Assembly: GCA_937916395.1 (NCBI GenBank)
Contig: CALFTN010000062.1
Location: forward strand, 1 to 5,321
Reading direction: 5' to 3'
Source of the DNA: an uncultured Clostridia bacterium
GTDB lineage: Bacteria > Bacillota > Clostridia > Oscillospirales > Acutalibacteraceae
DNA length: 5,321 bases
In this document: piece by piece, positions 1-5,229 of the stretch
How the letters are laid out: the number at the start of each line of letters is the position of its first letter
Position numbering within the stretch: the first letter of the stretch is position 1
Translations under genes and position numbers: made by a program
Notes under the pieces: generated by a model
What the model was told of the DNA's origin: nothing
The model's database searches: none
Seen by the model: only the letters and a program-made list of their open reading frames with translations

Positions 1-675
1 TATAAAGTTTAAAACAAAATTTAATGTGAAAAGAATTACACCTACTATAATTCCAAAGTGAACATCACCAACAAAAACACCAAGCCCAACACTTAAATTA
101 TTAACCGCAATACTGTAAAGAACAGGGGAGAGTATAAAGCAAAGTGCAGAACCAGCGCAAAGCACACAGTTTATTGTTGCTTTGAGTGAAGATGCACATG
201 CCAGAATACAAACGAAATTTAAAACCCCAAACACAACGGCTAAATATAAAAGTAAAAGTGCAATAAATATAAAGGCAAAGCTTATGCCGAATTCTGGGAG
301 CTTAACTAAATTAAGTATTGAACCCCAGTTTATATTAAGTAGGTTGTTTAAGGTGAAATCCAGAAGTGAAACCTTACTTGTTTCTTCACTTAAAAACGGA
401 AGATTAAATATGTATGATGCAACCGGTAAAACGAGCACAACTAATGGCACAAATGTGAAAATAAATCTTATAATTCTTAATTTGTTGCCAAAAAGAGCAC
501 TTTTGAAGTTGGTAGTAAAAGTTCTGAATTTTGCCCAGGCAGCTTCAGCCTTTTTTGCATCACGCTCCAGCATATTTTCCCAATCGTAGTTAGGAATATT
601 TGTGCCACAATGAGGACACTCAGCCTTAACATTCCAAAAATGCAACTGCTTAAAACAATGTGGACAATATGACAA
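1..675 (-). CDS. Zinc-ribbon multi-pass membrane protein, C-terminus beyond window edge
   Basis: An open frame runs without a stop from about 675 to the left window edge (225 codons, incomplete). Near the N-terminus are two CPHC knuckles (Cys4, Cys7, Cys20, Cys23; spacing CxxC-x12-CxxC), a typical zinc ribbon. A charged stretch follows (about 33-65), then hydrophobic segments at about 66-90, 131-158, 165-191 and 205-225, so this is a cytoplasmic zinc-ribbon head on a polytopic membrane protein. No enzyme motif is visible. Many Firmicutes proteins of this build are unnamed, and I infer no function. The TTG at 675 is chosen because AAGGTGG lies 8 bases upstream. In-frame GTG codons at 684 and 687 overlap that ribosome binding site, so they are less likely but possible. 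The gene begins 22 bases after the hom stop on the same strand with no terminator between, so the two are probably cotranscribed. Confidence 0.8.
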   Translation of the reverse strand, partial: MSYCPHCFKQLHFWNVKAECPHCGTNIPNYDWENMLERDAKKAEAAWAKFRTFTTNFKSALFGNKLRIIRFIFTFVPLVVLVLPVASYIFNLPFLSEETSKVSLLDFTLNNLLNINWGSILNLVKLPEFGISFAFIFIALLLLYLAVVFGVLNFVCILACASSLKATINCVLCAGSALCFILSPVLYSIAVNNLSVGLGVFVGDVHFGIIVGVILFTLNFVLNFI

Positions 676-683
676 TTCAGCCA

Positions 684-690
684 CCACCTT
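684..690 (-). promoter_or_regulatory. Ribosome binding site that decides the TTG start of the zinc-ribbon gene
   Basis: Read on the minus strand, AAGGTGG ends 8 bases before TTG at 675. This ideal spacing favours TTG over the two GTG codons (684 and 687) that overlap the site itself. Confidence 0.6.
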
Positions 691-697
691 AAATTTA

Positions 698-1927
698 TTA
701 ATAGTCTAAAACTCTAAGAATATTCTTAACCTCAATACCAAGAGAGTCAATCTTTGCTCTTGCGTCTTTTTCATTCATTAATGGTGTAACAAAAGCGATT
801 TCTGTTTTTGACTCAGCGTTAAGAATCTGAACATCAGTAAATGACGCTTTAACCTTTTCAGCAACTTTATTGTAATCATTAACAGCGGCTCTTATGTAAA
901 GTGAAGAACTTTGCTCTAGTGGGTTGATAACATAATCATTTTCAGCATCTTCCCAACCAATAAGTTTTCTTTTGTCAGTGTGCTTTGCACAGTCAATAAC
1001 ATCTGCAACAACAGCACTTGCTGTTGGGAATTTACCAGCACCTCTGCCGTAGAATACTACATCACCCACAGCGTCGCCACGCACAAGAATTGCATTAAAC
1101 ACATCTGTAACAGAAGCTAACTGACATCCATTCTTAATAAGACAAGGACCAACTGTAGCAGAGATTTTACCGGATTCAAGCTTTTTAGCACGGCCAATAA
1201 GCTTTATAACGCCACCCCAGTTTTTTGCGTAGTCAACATCTTCTTTTGAAATATTGACAATGCCTTCTGTCTCAACTTCATCAGGATAAACATGCTTATT
1301 AAAGCAAAGTGAAGCTAAAATACAAATTTTTCTTGCAGCATCGTGACCTAAAATATCTGCAGAAGGGTCTCTTTCAGCGTAGCCATTTGCCTGAGCAATT
1401 TTAAGTGCTTCGTCGAAATCCATACCCTCATCAATCATTTTTGTGAGAATGAAGTTTGTTGTGCCATTAAGAATACCAGCAACCTCCTGGAATTCATTTG
1501 CAGCAAGACACTGGTTAATTGGTCTGATAATAGGAATACCACCACCAACACTTGCTTCAAATAAGAAGTTTACATTATTCTCTTTTGCTAACTCTAAAAG
1601 CTCGTAGCCTTTTGCGGCAACAAGCTCTTTGTTTGAAGTAACAACGCTTTTTCCAGCCTTTAAAGATTTTGAAACAAAATCAAAAGCAGGGTTTACACCA
1701 CCCATTGTTTCAACAACAATTGCAATATCTTTGTCGTTTAAAATATCGTTGAAATCTTTGGTGAAAAGCTCTGATAACTGATGTGAAGAAAAGTCACGTA
1801 TATCAAGAATTCTTTTTACATCAAGAGAAGCTTGTCCGCTTCTTGAAGCGATAGTTTTTTTGTTTTTTAGGATTAATTCGACAACGCCTGAACCGACTGT
1901 GCCAAATCCCATAACTGCAATCTGCAT
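698..1927 (-). CDS. hom: Homoserine dehydrogenase with C-terminal ACT domain
   Basis: This enzyme reduces L-aspartate-4-semialdehyde to L-homoserine with NAD(P)H in the cytoplasm, the branch-point step to threonine and methionine. The 409-residue protein begins with a Rossmann nucleotide loop GFGTVG (7-12). SNKELVA (98-104) supplies Lys100. The substrate domain carries GILNGTTNFI (151-160) and then Glu185, Asp191, Asp196 and Lys200, whose spacing matches the catalytic and substrate-binding residues described for the yeast enzyme (Glu208, Asp214, Asp219, Lys223). The family signature GRGAGKFPTASAV lies at 295-307. Residues about 342-409 form a C-terminal ACT-like regulatory domain, somewhat shorter than usual, as is the whole protein compared with the B. 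subtilis type (about 430). ACT domains in this family usually mediate feedback by threonine; that is inference here. The ATG at 1927 is preceded by GGGGTG. The leader is only about 30 bases, so no riboswitch or T-box fits. Confidence 0.96.
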   Translation of the reverse strand: MQIAVMGFGTVGSGVVELILKNKKTIASRSGQASLDVKRILDIRDFSSHQLSELFTKDFNDILNDKDIAIVVETMGGVNPAFDFVSKSLKAGKSVVTSNKELVAAKGYELLELAKENNVNFLFEASVGGGIPIIRPINQCLAANEFQEVAGILNGTTNFILTKMIDEGMDFDEALKIAQANGYAERDPSADILGHDAARKICILASLCFNKHVYPDEVETEGIVNISKEDVDYAKNWGGVIKLIGRAKKLESGKISATVGPCLIKNGCQLASVTDVFNAILVRGDAVGDVVFYGRGAGKFPTASAVVADVIDCAKHTDKRKLIGWEDAENDYVINPLEQSSSLYIRAAVNDYNKVAEKVKASFTDVQILNAESKTEIAFVTPLMNEKDARAKIDSLGIEVKNILRVLDY

Positions 1928-1933
1928 ATTTTA

Positions 1934-1939
1934 CACCCC
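1934..1939 (-). promoter_or_regulatory. Ribosome binding site of hom
   Basis: On the minus strand GGGGTG lies 6 bases before the ATG at 1927. It supports that start. Confidence 0.6.
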
Positions 1940-1966
1940 GAGTATATATCTTTACATTTATGTATT

Positions 1967-1975
1967 ATTATACCA
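1967..1975 (-). promoter_or_regulatory. Extended -10 promoter element for hom
   Basis: The minus strand reads TGGTATAAT: a perfect TATAAT preceded by the TGn extension, about 40 bases upstream of the hom start. No good -35 is found at 16-18 bases, which is tolerated by extended -10 promoters. It predicts a leader of about 30-35 bases. A TTACCATT-like octamer overlaps the element (see 1970-2111). Confidence 0.6.
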
Positions 1976-2111
1976 TTTTACCATAAATCAATAGGATAAT
2001 AAAGAGTTTTTTACAAAAAAATTTAAAAAAGTTAAATATTGTAAAAAAATTGTGTCAATTATGTAATTACCATTGTATTATTTATAAAAAAGGTATAATA
2101 TATAATGGTAA
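1970..2111. repeat. Four copies of a TTACCATT-like octamer across the divergent promoters
   Basis: Copies in plus-strand orientation are ATACCATT (1970-1977), TTACCATA (1978-1985, directly abutting) and TTACCATT (2067-2074). An exact inverted copy, AATGGTAA, lies at 2104-2111. The first overlaps the hom -10 and the second lies just upstream of it. The third sits at the -35 of the rightward promoter and the fourth at its likely transcription start. This placement would suit a shared regulator, but the motif is short and the DNA AT-rich, so chance is possible. Confidence 0.3.
2073..2099 (+). promoter_or_regulatory. Probable sigma-A-type promoter for the membrane protein/phosphatase operon
   Basis: A perfect -10 TATAAT (2094-2099) has TTGTAT (2073-2078) upstream at a short 15-base spacing. 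A second TATAAT follows at 2101-2106. The elements lie about 35 bases before the start codon at 2134. The -10 is convincing and the -35 weak, so either TATAAT box could be the one used. Confidence 0.5.
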
Positions 2112-2133
2112 ATTTTTCAACTAGGAGAAAATA

Positions 2134-3288
2134 ATGGATAGTGTTATTGAAAAAAGAAAGTCGTTCATAATTAATTTCGTTTACACAGTTATATGTGTAG
2201 GGCTTTTTTATGTTTTTATAAAATATTGTCTCGGAGTTTTATCTCCGTTTATAGTTGCATTTGTTCTGGCTTATGTTCTACAAAGACCGATTAAATGGGC
2301 AAAGAAAAAACTGCGTTTGAAATCACATGGTATAATCTCATTTTTACTGGTGTTGCTGGTTGTACTTATCGTTATGGGCGTTTTGTCGATTGCTGTGCTG
2401 GTTCTTTTTAATGAGTTGAAAGATTTTGCAAGCTATTTAACCACGCAGTTTTCTTCAATTGATGAGTTAATTGTTACTTTAGAAAACTATGCTATGGGCG
2501 TAATTGTTCGTTTGCCAGAGGGGATAAGAGAAACAGTAGGCGATTATGTTACAGATGCTTTCGATTCTTTAGGCAAAGGTCAGGCTGAACTCGATTTATC
2601 AATGCTTTCTGCACCGTTAAGTGGAGCTTGGAGTGTTGTAAAAAGTTTGCCGTCGACAATTCTTTCAATTGTTGTTGCTGTTGTTTCGTGCTTCTTTATG
2701 GCTAGTGATTATGACAAGGTTAAAGATTTGTTTTTAAGCTTCTTTAGCGAGAGTAAAAGAAAATCGCTTGTGAAAACAAAAAGAACAGCTATAAAAGCTA
2801 TAGCAAAGCTTCTTAAGGCATATATCACAATTATGGCTATTACTTTTGCAGAAATGTTTTTAGGACTTTTCCTCTTAAAGCTTATAGGTGTTTATGATGG
2901 TAGCTATATTGCGATTATTTCATTTGTTACTTGTATTATAGACATTATTCCTGTTCTTGGTACCGGTACAGTTCTCATTCCTTGGGCTGTTTATAATCTT
3001 ATATTTGGTAATTTCGGAATGGGCATTGGTCTTCTTGTGATTTACGCGGCTATTACCGTTATAAGGCAGATTGTAGAACCAAAGCTTGTTGCAAATCAAG
3101 CTGGTCTTCCTGCCATTGTTACAATTATGGCTATGTTCCTTGGTGTAAGAATTTTTGGTGCATTGGGTATCATACTTCTTCCATTTACAGTTATAATTTT
3201 AAAACTTCTTTACGACGAGGGTGTTCTCTTTTCTAAAAAATCAGTTTCCCAAAAAGCTGTTGCTAAAGAAATTAAGGGGAGCAAGTGA
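2134..3288 (+). CDS. ytvI: AI-2E-family membrane protein, YtvI-like
   Basis: This is a polytopic membrane protein of the AI-2E transporter/PerM family (384 residues; family members are usually about 350-390). Hydrophobic segments lie at about 11-32, 36-50, 68-92, 173-190, 228-251, 257-290 (two), 294-312 and 325-357. The long polar segment 93-172 between the third and fourth is typical of the family. Signatures are IIPVLGTGTVLIPWA (271-285) and RQIVEPKLVANQAGLP (311-326), followed by a Gly-rich helix pair. These resemble the sporulation protein YtvI of Bacillus, hence the tentative symbol. Transported substrate is unknown; family members have been linked to autoinducer-2 export or Na+/H+ antiport, and neither can be assigned here. 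The ATG is 6 bases after AGGAG (2123-2127). The stop codon shares one base with the start of the next gene, giving translational coupling. Confidence 0.88.
   Translation: MDSVIEKRKSFIINFVYTVICVGLFYVFIKYCLGVLSPFIVAFVLAYVLQRPIKWAKKKLRLKSHGIISFLLVLLVVLIVMGVLSIAVLVLFNELKDFASYLTTQFSSIDELIVTLENYAMGVIVRLPEGIRETVGDYVTDAFDSLGKGQAELDLSMLSAPLSGAWSVVKSLPSTILSIVVAVVSCFFMASDYDKVKDLFLSFFSESKRKSLVKTKRTAIKAIAKLLKAYITIMAITFAEMFLGLFLLKLIGVYDGSYIAIISFVTCIIDIIPVLGTGTVLIPWAVYNLIFGNFGMGIGLLVIYAAITVIRQIVEPKLVANQAGLPAIVTIMAMFLGVRIFGALGIILLPFTVIILKLLYDEGVLFSKKSVSQKAVAKEIKGSK
3276..3281 (+). promoter_or_regulatory. Ribosome binding site that decides the phosphatase start
   Basis: GGGGAG lies inside the end of the upstream gene. 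It is 6 bases from the ATG at 3288 but only 3 from an in-frame GTG at 3285, so the ATG is preferred. Confidence 0.65.
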
Positions 3289-4055
3289 TGATAGATTTTA
3301 ATTATACTGACATTCACTCTCATGCTCTTTGGGGAATGGATGATGGTGCAAGCGATTTCAAATCGACACTTGAGCTTTGCAGACTTGCTTATGAAACTGG
3401 TACAGATATACTTTTTGTAACCCCACATATAATTCATTGGGAAGATGCAAGTGCACTTTATGATGCACGTGAAGAAAAAGTTGAGTATCTTAGAAATGTG
3501 CTGAGAAGTGAGGGCAGAGCTTTAAGGATTGTTAAAGGTTTCGAAATTCTTTGCGATGATGATATTTTTGGTATCAAGTATTTTGAACCATATACACTGA
3601 ATGGCTCAAAGTATATTCTTATTGAATTCAATTTTTACAGAACTACTGAAGAGGATGTTACTGCATGGTGTTCATATCTTTTGAATAATGGTCTGGTTCC
3701 TGTGATTGCACATCCCGAACGCTATGAGTTTGTTAAAAATGATATAAGTGTTATAGAACGTCTTGGCGACAAAGGTTGTCTCTTTCAGATTAATGCTGGT
3801 TCACCAGTTGGTGTGTTTGGCGATATCGAATGCGATGTGGCGTTAAGAATGTTGTTTTCTGGTTATGTTGATTTTATCGGTTCGGATGCTCATGACCTCA
3901 GATGGCGTAATACTGATATTGATATTTTTATAAGAGATTATCCAGAAGATTTGAATGATGATTTGTTATATATAGCACTGTGTGAAAATCCGGATAAGCT
4001 TCTTAACAACGAAGACATCATTCCAAAAAGACTTGGTAGATTGGTCGGTTTTTAA
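3288..4055 (+). CDS. PHP-domain protein, CpsB/YwqE-type tyrosine-protein phosphatase
   Basis: This is a PHP-superfamily metallophosphatase of the CpsB/CapC/YwqE type (255 residues, near the usual 245-255). Family members dephosphorylate bacterial tyrosine kinases that control capsule and exopolysaccharide synthesis. Motifs in order are TDIHSHALWGMDDGA (7-21) with His10 and His12; TPHI (45-48) with His47; GFEI with Glu86; LIEF with Glu113; IAHPERY (140-146) with His142 and Arg145; LFQINAGS (165-172); and IGSDAHD (197-203) with Asp200 and His202. These match in order and spacing the metal ligands and catalytic arginine described for pneumococcal CpsB, so the active site looks intact. No signal peptide is visible, so it is cytoplasmic. 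The start overlaps the upstream membrane-protein stop by one base (TGATG). No kinase or polysaccharide gene lies in the window, so its substrate is open. Confidence 0.9.
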   Translation: MIDFNYTDIHSHALWGMDDGASDFKSTLELCRLAYETGTDILFVTPHIIHWEDASALYDAREEKVEYLRNVLRSEGRALRIVKGFEILCDDDIFGIKYFEPYTLNGSKYILIEFNFYRTTEEDVTAWCSYLLNNGLVPVIAHPERYEFVKNDISVIERLGDKGCLFQINAGSPVGVFGDIECDVALRMLFSGYVDFIGSDAHDLRWRNTDIDIFIRDYPEDLNDDLLYIALCENPDKLLNNEDIIPKRLGRLVGF

Positions 4056-4056
4056 G

Positions 4057-4084
4057 TTTTGTTAACAAAAAATTTAAATTTTTT
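4057..4084. repeat. Two overlapping perfect AT-rich palindromes
   Basis: TTTTGTTAACAAAA (4057-4070, 14 bases) is a perfect palindrome starting 1 base after the phosphatase stop. It overlaps a second perfect palindrome, AAAAAATTTAAATTTTTT (4067-4084, 18 bases). They could be a weak bidirectional terminator or a protein-binding site. They lack a GC stem, so a classical intrinsic terminator is unlikely. Confidence 0.45.
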
Positions 4085-4112
4085 AAAAAAATATGGTTTT
4101 AATTCTTATAAA
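4083..4112 (+). promoter_or_regulatory. Possible promoter of the small-protein gene
   Basis: TATAAA (4107-4112) is a fair -10. TTAAAA (4083-4088) at 18 bases is a poor -35. Transcription would start near 4119, just ahead of the leader stem-loop at 4123-4149. Readthrough from the upstream operon is the alternative source of transcript. Confidence 0.3.
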
Positions 4113-4122
4113 GAAAAATAAA

Positions 4123-4149
4123 ACGGGAATTATGTGTTATTATTTCCGT
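4123..4149 (+). promoter_or_regulatory. Leader stem-loop ahead of the small-protein gene
   Basis: ACGGGAAT (4123-4130) pairs with ATTTCCGT (4142-4149): 8 pairs including one G-U, with an 11-base loop. It ends 11 bases before the ribosome binding site, so it does not sequester it. If the promoter at 4107-4112 is real, the hairpin sits at the 5' end of the mRNA, where such structures commonly protect transcripts from decay. Function is inferred. Confidence 0.45.
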
Positions 4150-4160
4150 GTAGATAGAAT

Positions 4161-4168
4161 AAAGGAGG
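4161..4168 (+). promoter_or_regulatory. Near-perfect ribosome binding site of the small-protein gene
   Basis: AAAGGAGG ends 8 bases before the ATG at 4177. It is the strongest ribosome binding site in the window and fixes the start, ruling out the upstream in-frame ATG at 4093. Confidence 0.85.
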
Positions 4169-4176
4169 AAACAATT

Positions 4177-4404
4177 ATGGGTGATATGTTAGTTTCTTTA
4201 TGGTCAATTATGGCAAACTTTGGTTTTGATACAGCTGACCTTGCGGATAAAATTGCAAATATTATTGCAAAGGATGAGAATGGTTCTTATGTAGGTACTC
4301 TCGCACCTGTTGTAGATATTCCACTCATCGGTACTGTTATCGGTCTCTTTGCTGATATTGGTAGTTCAGCTGGTAAAGTACCACCAACAACGACTATTTC
4401 TTAA
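4177..4404 (+). CDS. Small acidic protein of unknown function (75 residues)
   Basis: I do not recognise this family. The ATG is set by a near-perfect ribosome binding site 8 bases upstream. The protein is acidic (8 Asp/Glu against 3 Lys, no Arg) and has no cysteine. It has a mildly amphipathic N-terminal half (about 4-32), a Gly/Val/Ile-rich hydrophobic stretch at about 39-62, and a Pro/Thr tail (PPTTT, 69-73). It has no basic signal peptide and no double-glycine leader, and with no cysteine it cannot be a lanthipeptide or disulfide-linked peptide precursor. All eight glycines are encoded by GGT, and CTC, ATC and GTT codons cluster in the second half, as in strongly expressed genes. With its leader hairpin and dedicated terminator it looks like a separate, abundantly expressed transcript. 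Membrane association of 39-62 is possible. The reading frame is well supported; function is unknown. Confidence 0.75.
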   Translation: MGDMLVSLWSIMANFGFDTADLADKIANIIAKDENGSYVGTLAPVVDIPLIGTVIGLFADIGSSAGKVPPTTTIS

Positions 4405-4423
4405 TCACAGAAAAGGTTAACAC

Positions 4424-4459
4424 AGAGAGTGTAGATTACTGCACTCTCTTTTTGTTTTT
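4424..4459 (+). terminator. Strong intrinsic terminator after the small-protein gene
   Basis: AGAGAGTGTAG (4424-4434) pairs with CTGCACTCTCT (4439-4449): an 11-base-pair stem with one G-U and a four-base ATTA loop. It is followed by a T-rich run (TTTTGTTTTT). It lies 19 bases after the stop at 4404 and separates the small-protein gene from the next gene. Confidence 0.92.
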
Positions 4460-4489
4460 ACAATTTGTTTATATTTTCAAAATACTTTA

Positions 4490-4517
4490 TTGAAAAGTTT
4501 TATGTATTTTATATATA
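4490..4517 (+). promoter_or_regulatory. Probable promoter of the anchored-protein gene
   Basis: TTGAAA (4490-4495) matches the -35 consensus at 5 of 6 positions. It is followed at 16 bases by TATATA (4512-4517), or at 18 bases by TATAAG (4514-4519). It lies between the terminator and the GTG start at 4567, giving a leader of about 40 bases. The left arm of the inverted repeat 4502-4542 falls in its spacer. Confidence 0.5.
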
Positions 4518-4542
4518 AGTATATATATACACTAAAATACAT
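4502..4542. repeat. Perfect 10-base inverted repeat over the promoter, operator candidate
   Basis: ATGTATTTTA (4502-4511) and TAAAATACAT (4533-4542) are exact reverse complements, separated by 21 bases of alternating TA sequence that can pair further with itself. One arm lies in the presumed -35/-10 spacer and the other in the leader, so it could be a two-site operator or a cruciform/leader hairpin. No T-run follows, so it is not a terminator. Confidence 0.55.
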
Positions 4543-4554
4543 GGTTAAGTATGC

Positions 4555-4560
4555 AGGGGT
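4555..4560 (+). promoter_or_regulatory. Ribosome binding site supporting the GTG start at 4567
   Basis: AGGGGT lies 6 bases before GTG. There is no in-frame ATG nearby, so the GTG start is the best reading. Confidence 0.6.
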
Positions 4561-4566
4561 GTTTTT

Positions 4567-5229
4567 GTGGATAGTAATAAAAATAAGATTGACGGTAAAA
4601 GCAAACAAATTATAGTTGGGATTTTTGCATTCTTGCTTCTCTTGACCTTTTCAGCGGTTATGTTGATAGCGGCAAAGATTTTGAAGGATTCAGATTCGAC
4701 ACTAACAGGTGAGAGTTTTAGTAGCAGTACTACAATTAGTGGTCAAATTAATGATATCAATACACCTGACAACACAGTTTCAACTGTGGAGGCTACTAAC
4801 GCTACAAAATCTCAGAATATTGATAATACTGAAGTAACAGAAATTATTTCTGTTGAAGGTTTGGAAGAATTTACTAAGACAGGTGAAAATCAGATATCAG
4901 CTTCACATGATAATGAGTTCATAAAGTTGATTGTTGAGGAAAAAGGTGTCAATGCAGAAAGACTTGTAGCTATTTATGCAGTTCCTGATTTAGGTAACAA
5001 TTTTGTGCTTGAATTTGATAACAAGCGTGATGATAATGGTAAAATTATAAGAAGTCCAAAAACATTAAAAAAGATATACCATATTAATAAAGAGCGCAAC
5101 ATAACAGTTGCTACAGGTAAACCGACAGGGAATGAGGGTGTTGATTACGGCACAAGTCTTATGACTTATTATCTTATAACAGATGTTGTAATGCCGGAAT
5201 ACCCTGATTATTTTACTGATGTAGGATGA
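4567..5229 (+). CDS. Single-pass membrane-anchored protein of unknown function
   Basis: I do not recognise the family. The 220-residue protein begins at GTG behind AGGGGT. A short lysine-rich head (1-13) precedes one hydrophobic helix (about 14-37). With positive charge on the N-terminal side, this predicts a signal anchor with the rest outside the cell. Residues about 41-92 form a linker rich in Ser, Thr, Asn and Asp, without cysteine or lipobox. The remaining part (about 93-220) is a mixed, charged domain, probably folded, with hydrophobic strands such as LVAIYAVP (133-140) and NFVLEF (145-150). It ends in an aromatic/acidic tail (EYPDYFTDV). It has no LPXTG motif, catalytic signature or cysteine. 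It has its own promoter region with an inverted repeat and is isolated from the upstream gene by a terminator. The frame and topology are well supported; the function is unknown. No gene follows in the remaining 92 bases. Confidence 0.78.
   Translation: MDSNKNKIDGKSKQIIVGIFAFLLLLTFSAVMLIAAKILKDSDSTLTGESFSSSTTISGQINDINTPDNTVSTVEATNATKSQNIDNTEVTEIISVEGLEEFTKTGENQISASHDNEFIKLIVEEKGVNAERLVAIYAVPDLGNNFVLEFDNKRDDNGKIIRSPKTLKKIYHINKERNITVATGKPTGNEGVDYGTSLMTYYLITDVVMPEYPDYFTDVG

Noticed and set aside
182..589. Plus-strand open frame of 135 codons
   Set aside because: It lies antisense to the zinc-ribbon membrane gene, which has clear CPHC motifs and helices. The plus-strand product is low-complexity, Lys/Ser/Asn-rich and has no ribosome binding site.
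1928..2133. Riboswitch or T-box upstream of hom
   Set aside because: The extended -10 leaves a leader of only about 30-35 bases, and there is no terminator hairpin or T-box sequence.
3285..3287. GTG as the phosphatase start
   Set aside because: It is only 3 bases from the ribosome binding site; the adjacent ATG at 3288 has correct spacing.
3210..3437. Minus-strand open frame of 75 codons
   Set aside because: It is antisense across the junction of two well-supported genes and has no recognisable features.
4093..4176. Upstream in-frame ATG extending the small protein to 103 residues
   Set aside because: There is no ribosome binding site before 4093, and the extension runs through the leader stem-loop and the near-perfect ribosome binding site of the ATG at 4177.
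4177..4404. Bacteriocin or RiPP precursor
   Set aside because: There is no leader with a double-glycine site, no cysteine, no Ser/Thr-Cys core, and no modification or export enzyme nearby.
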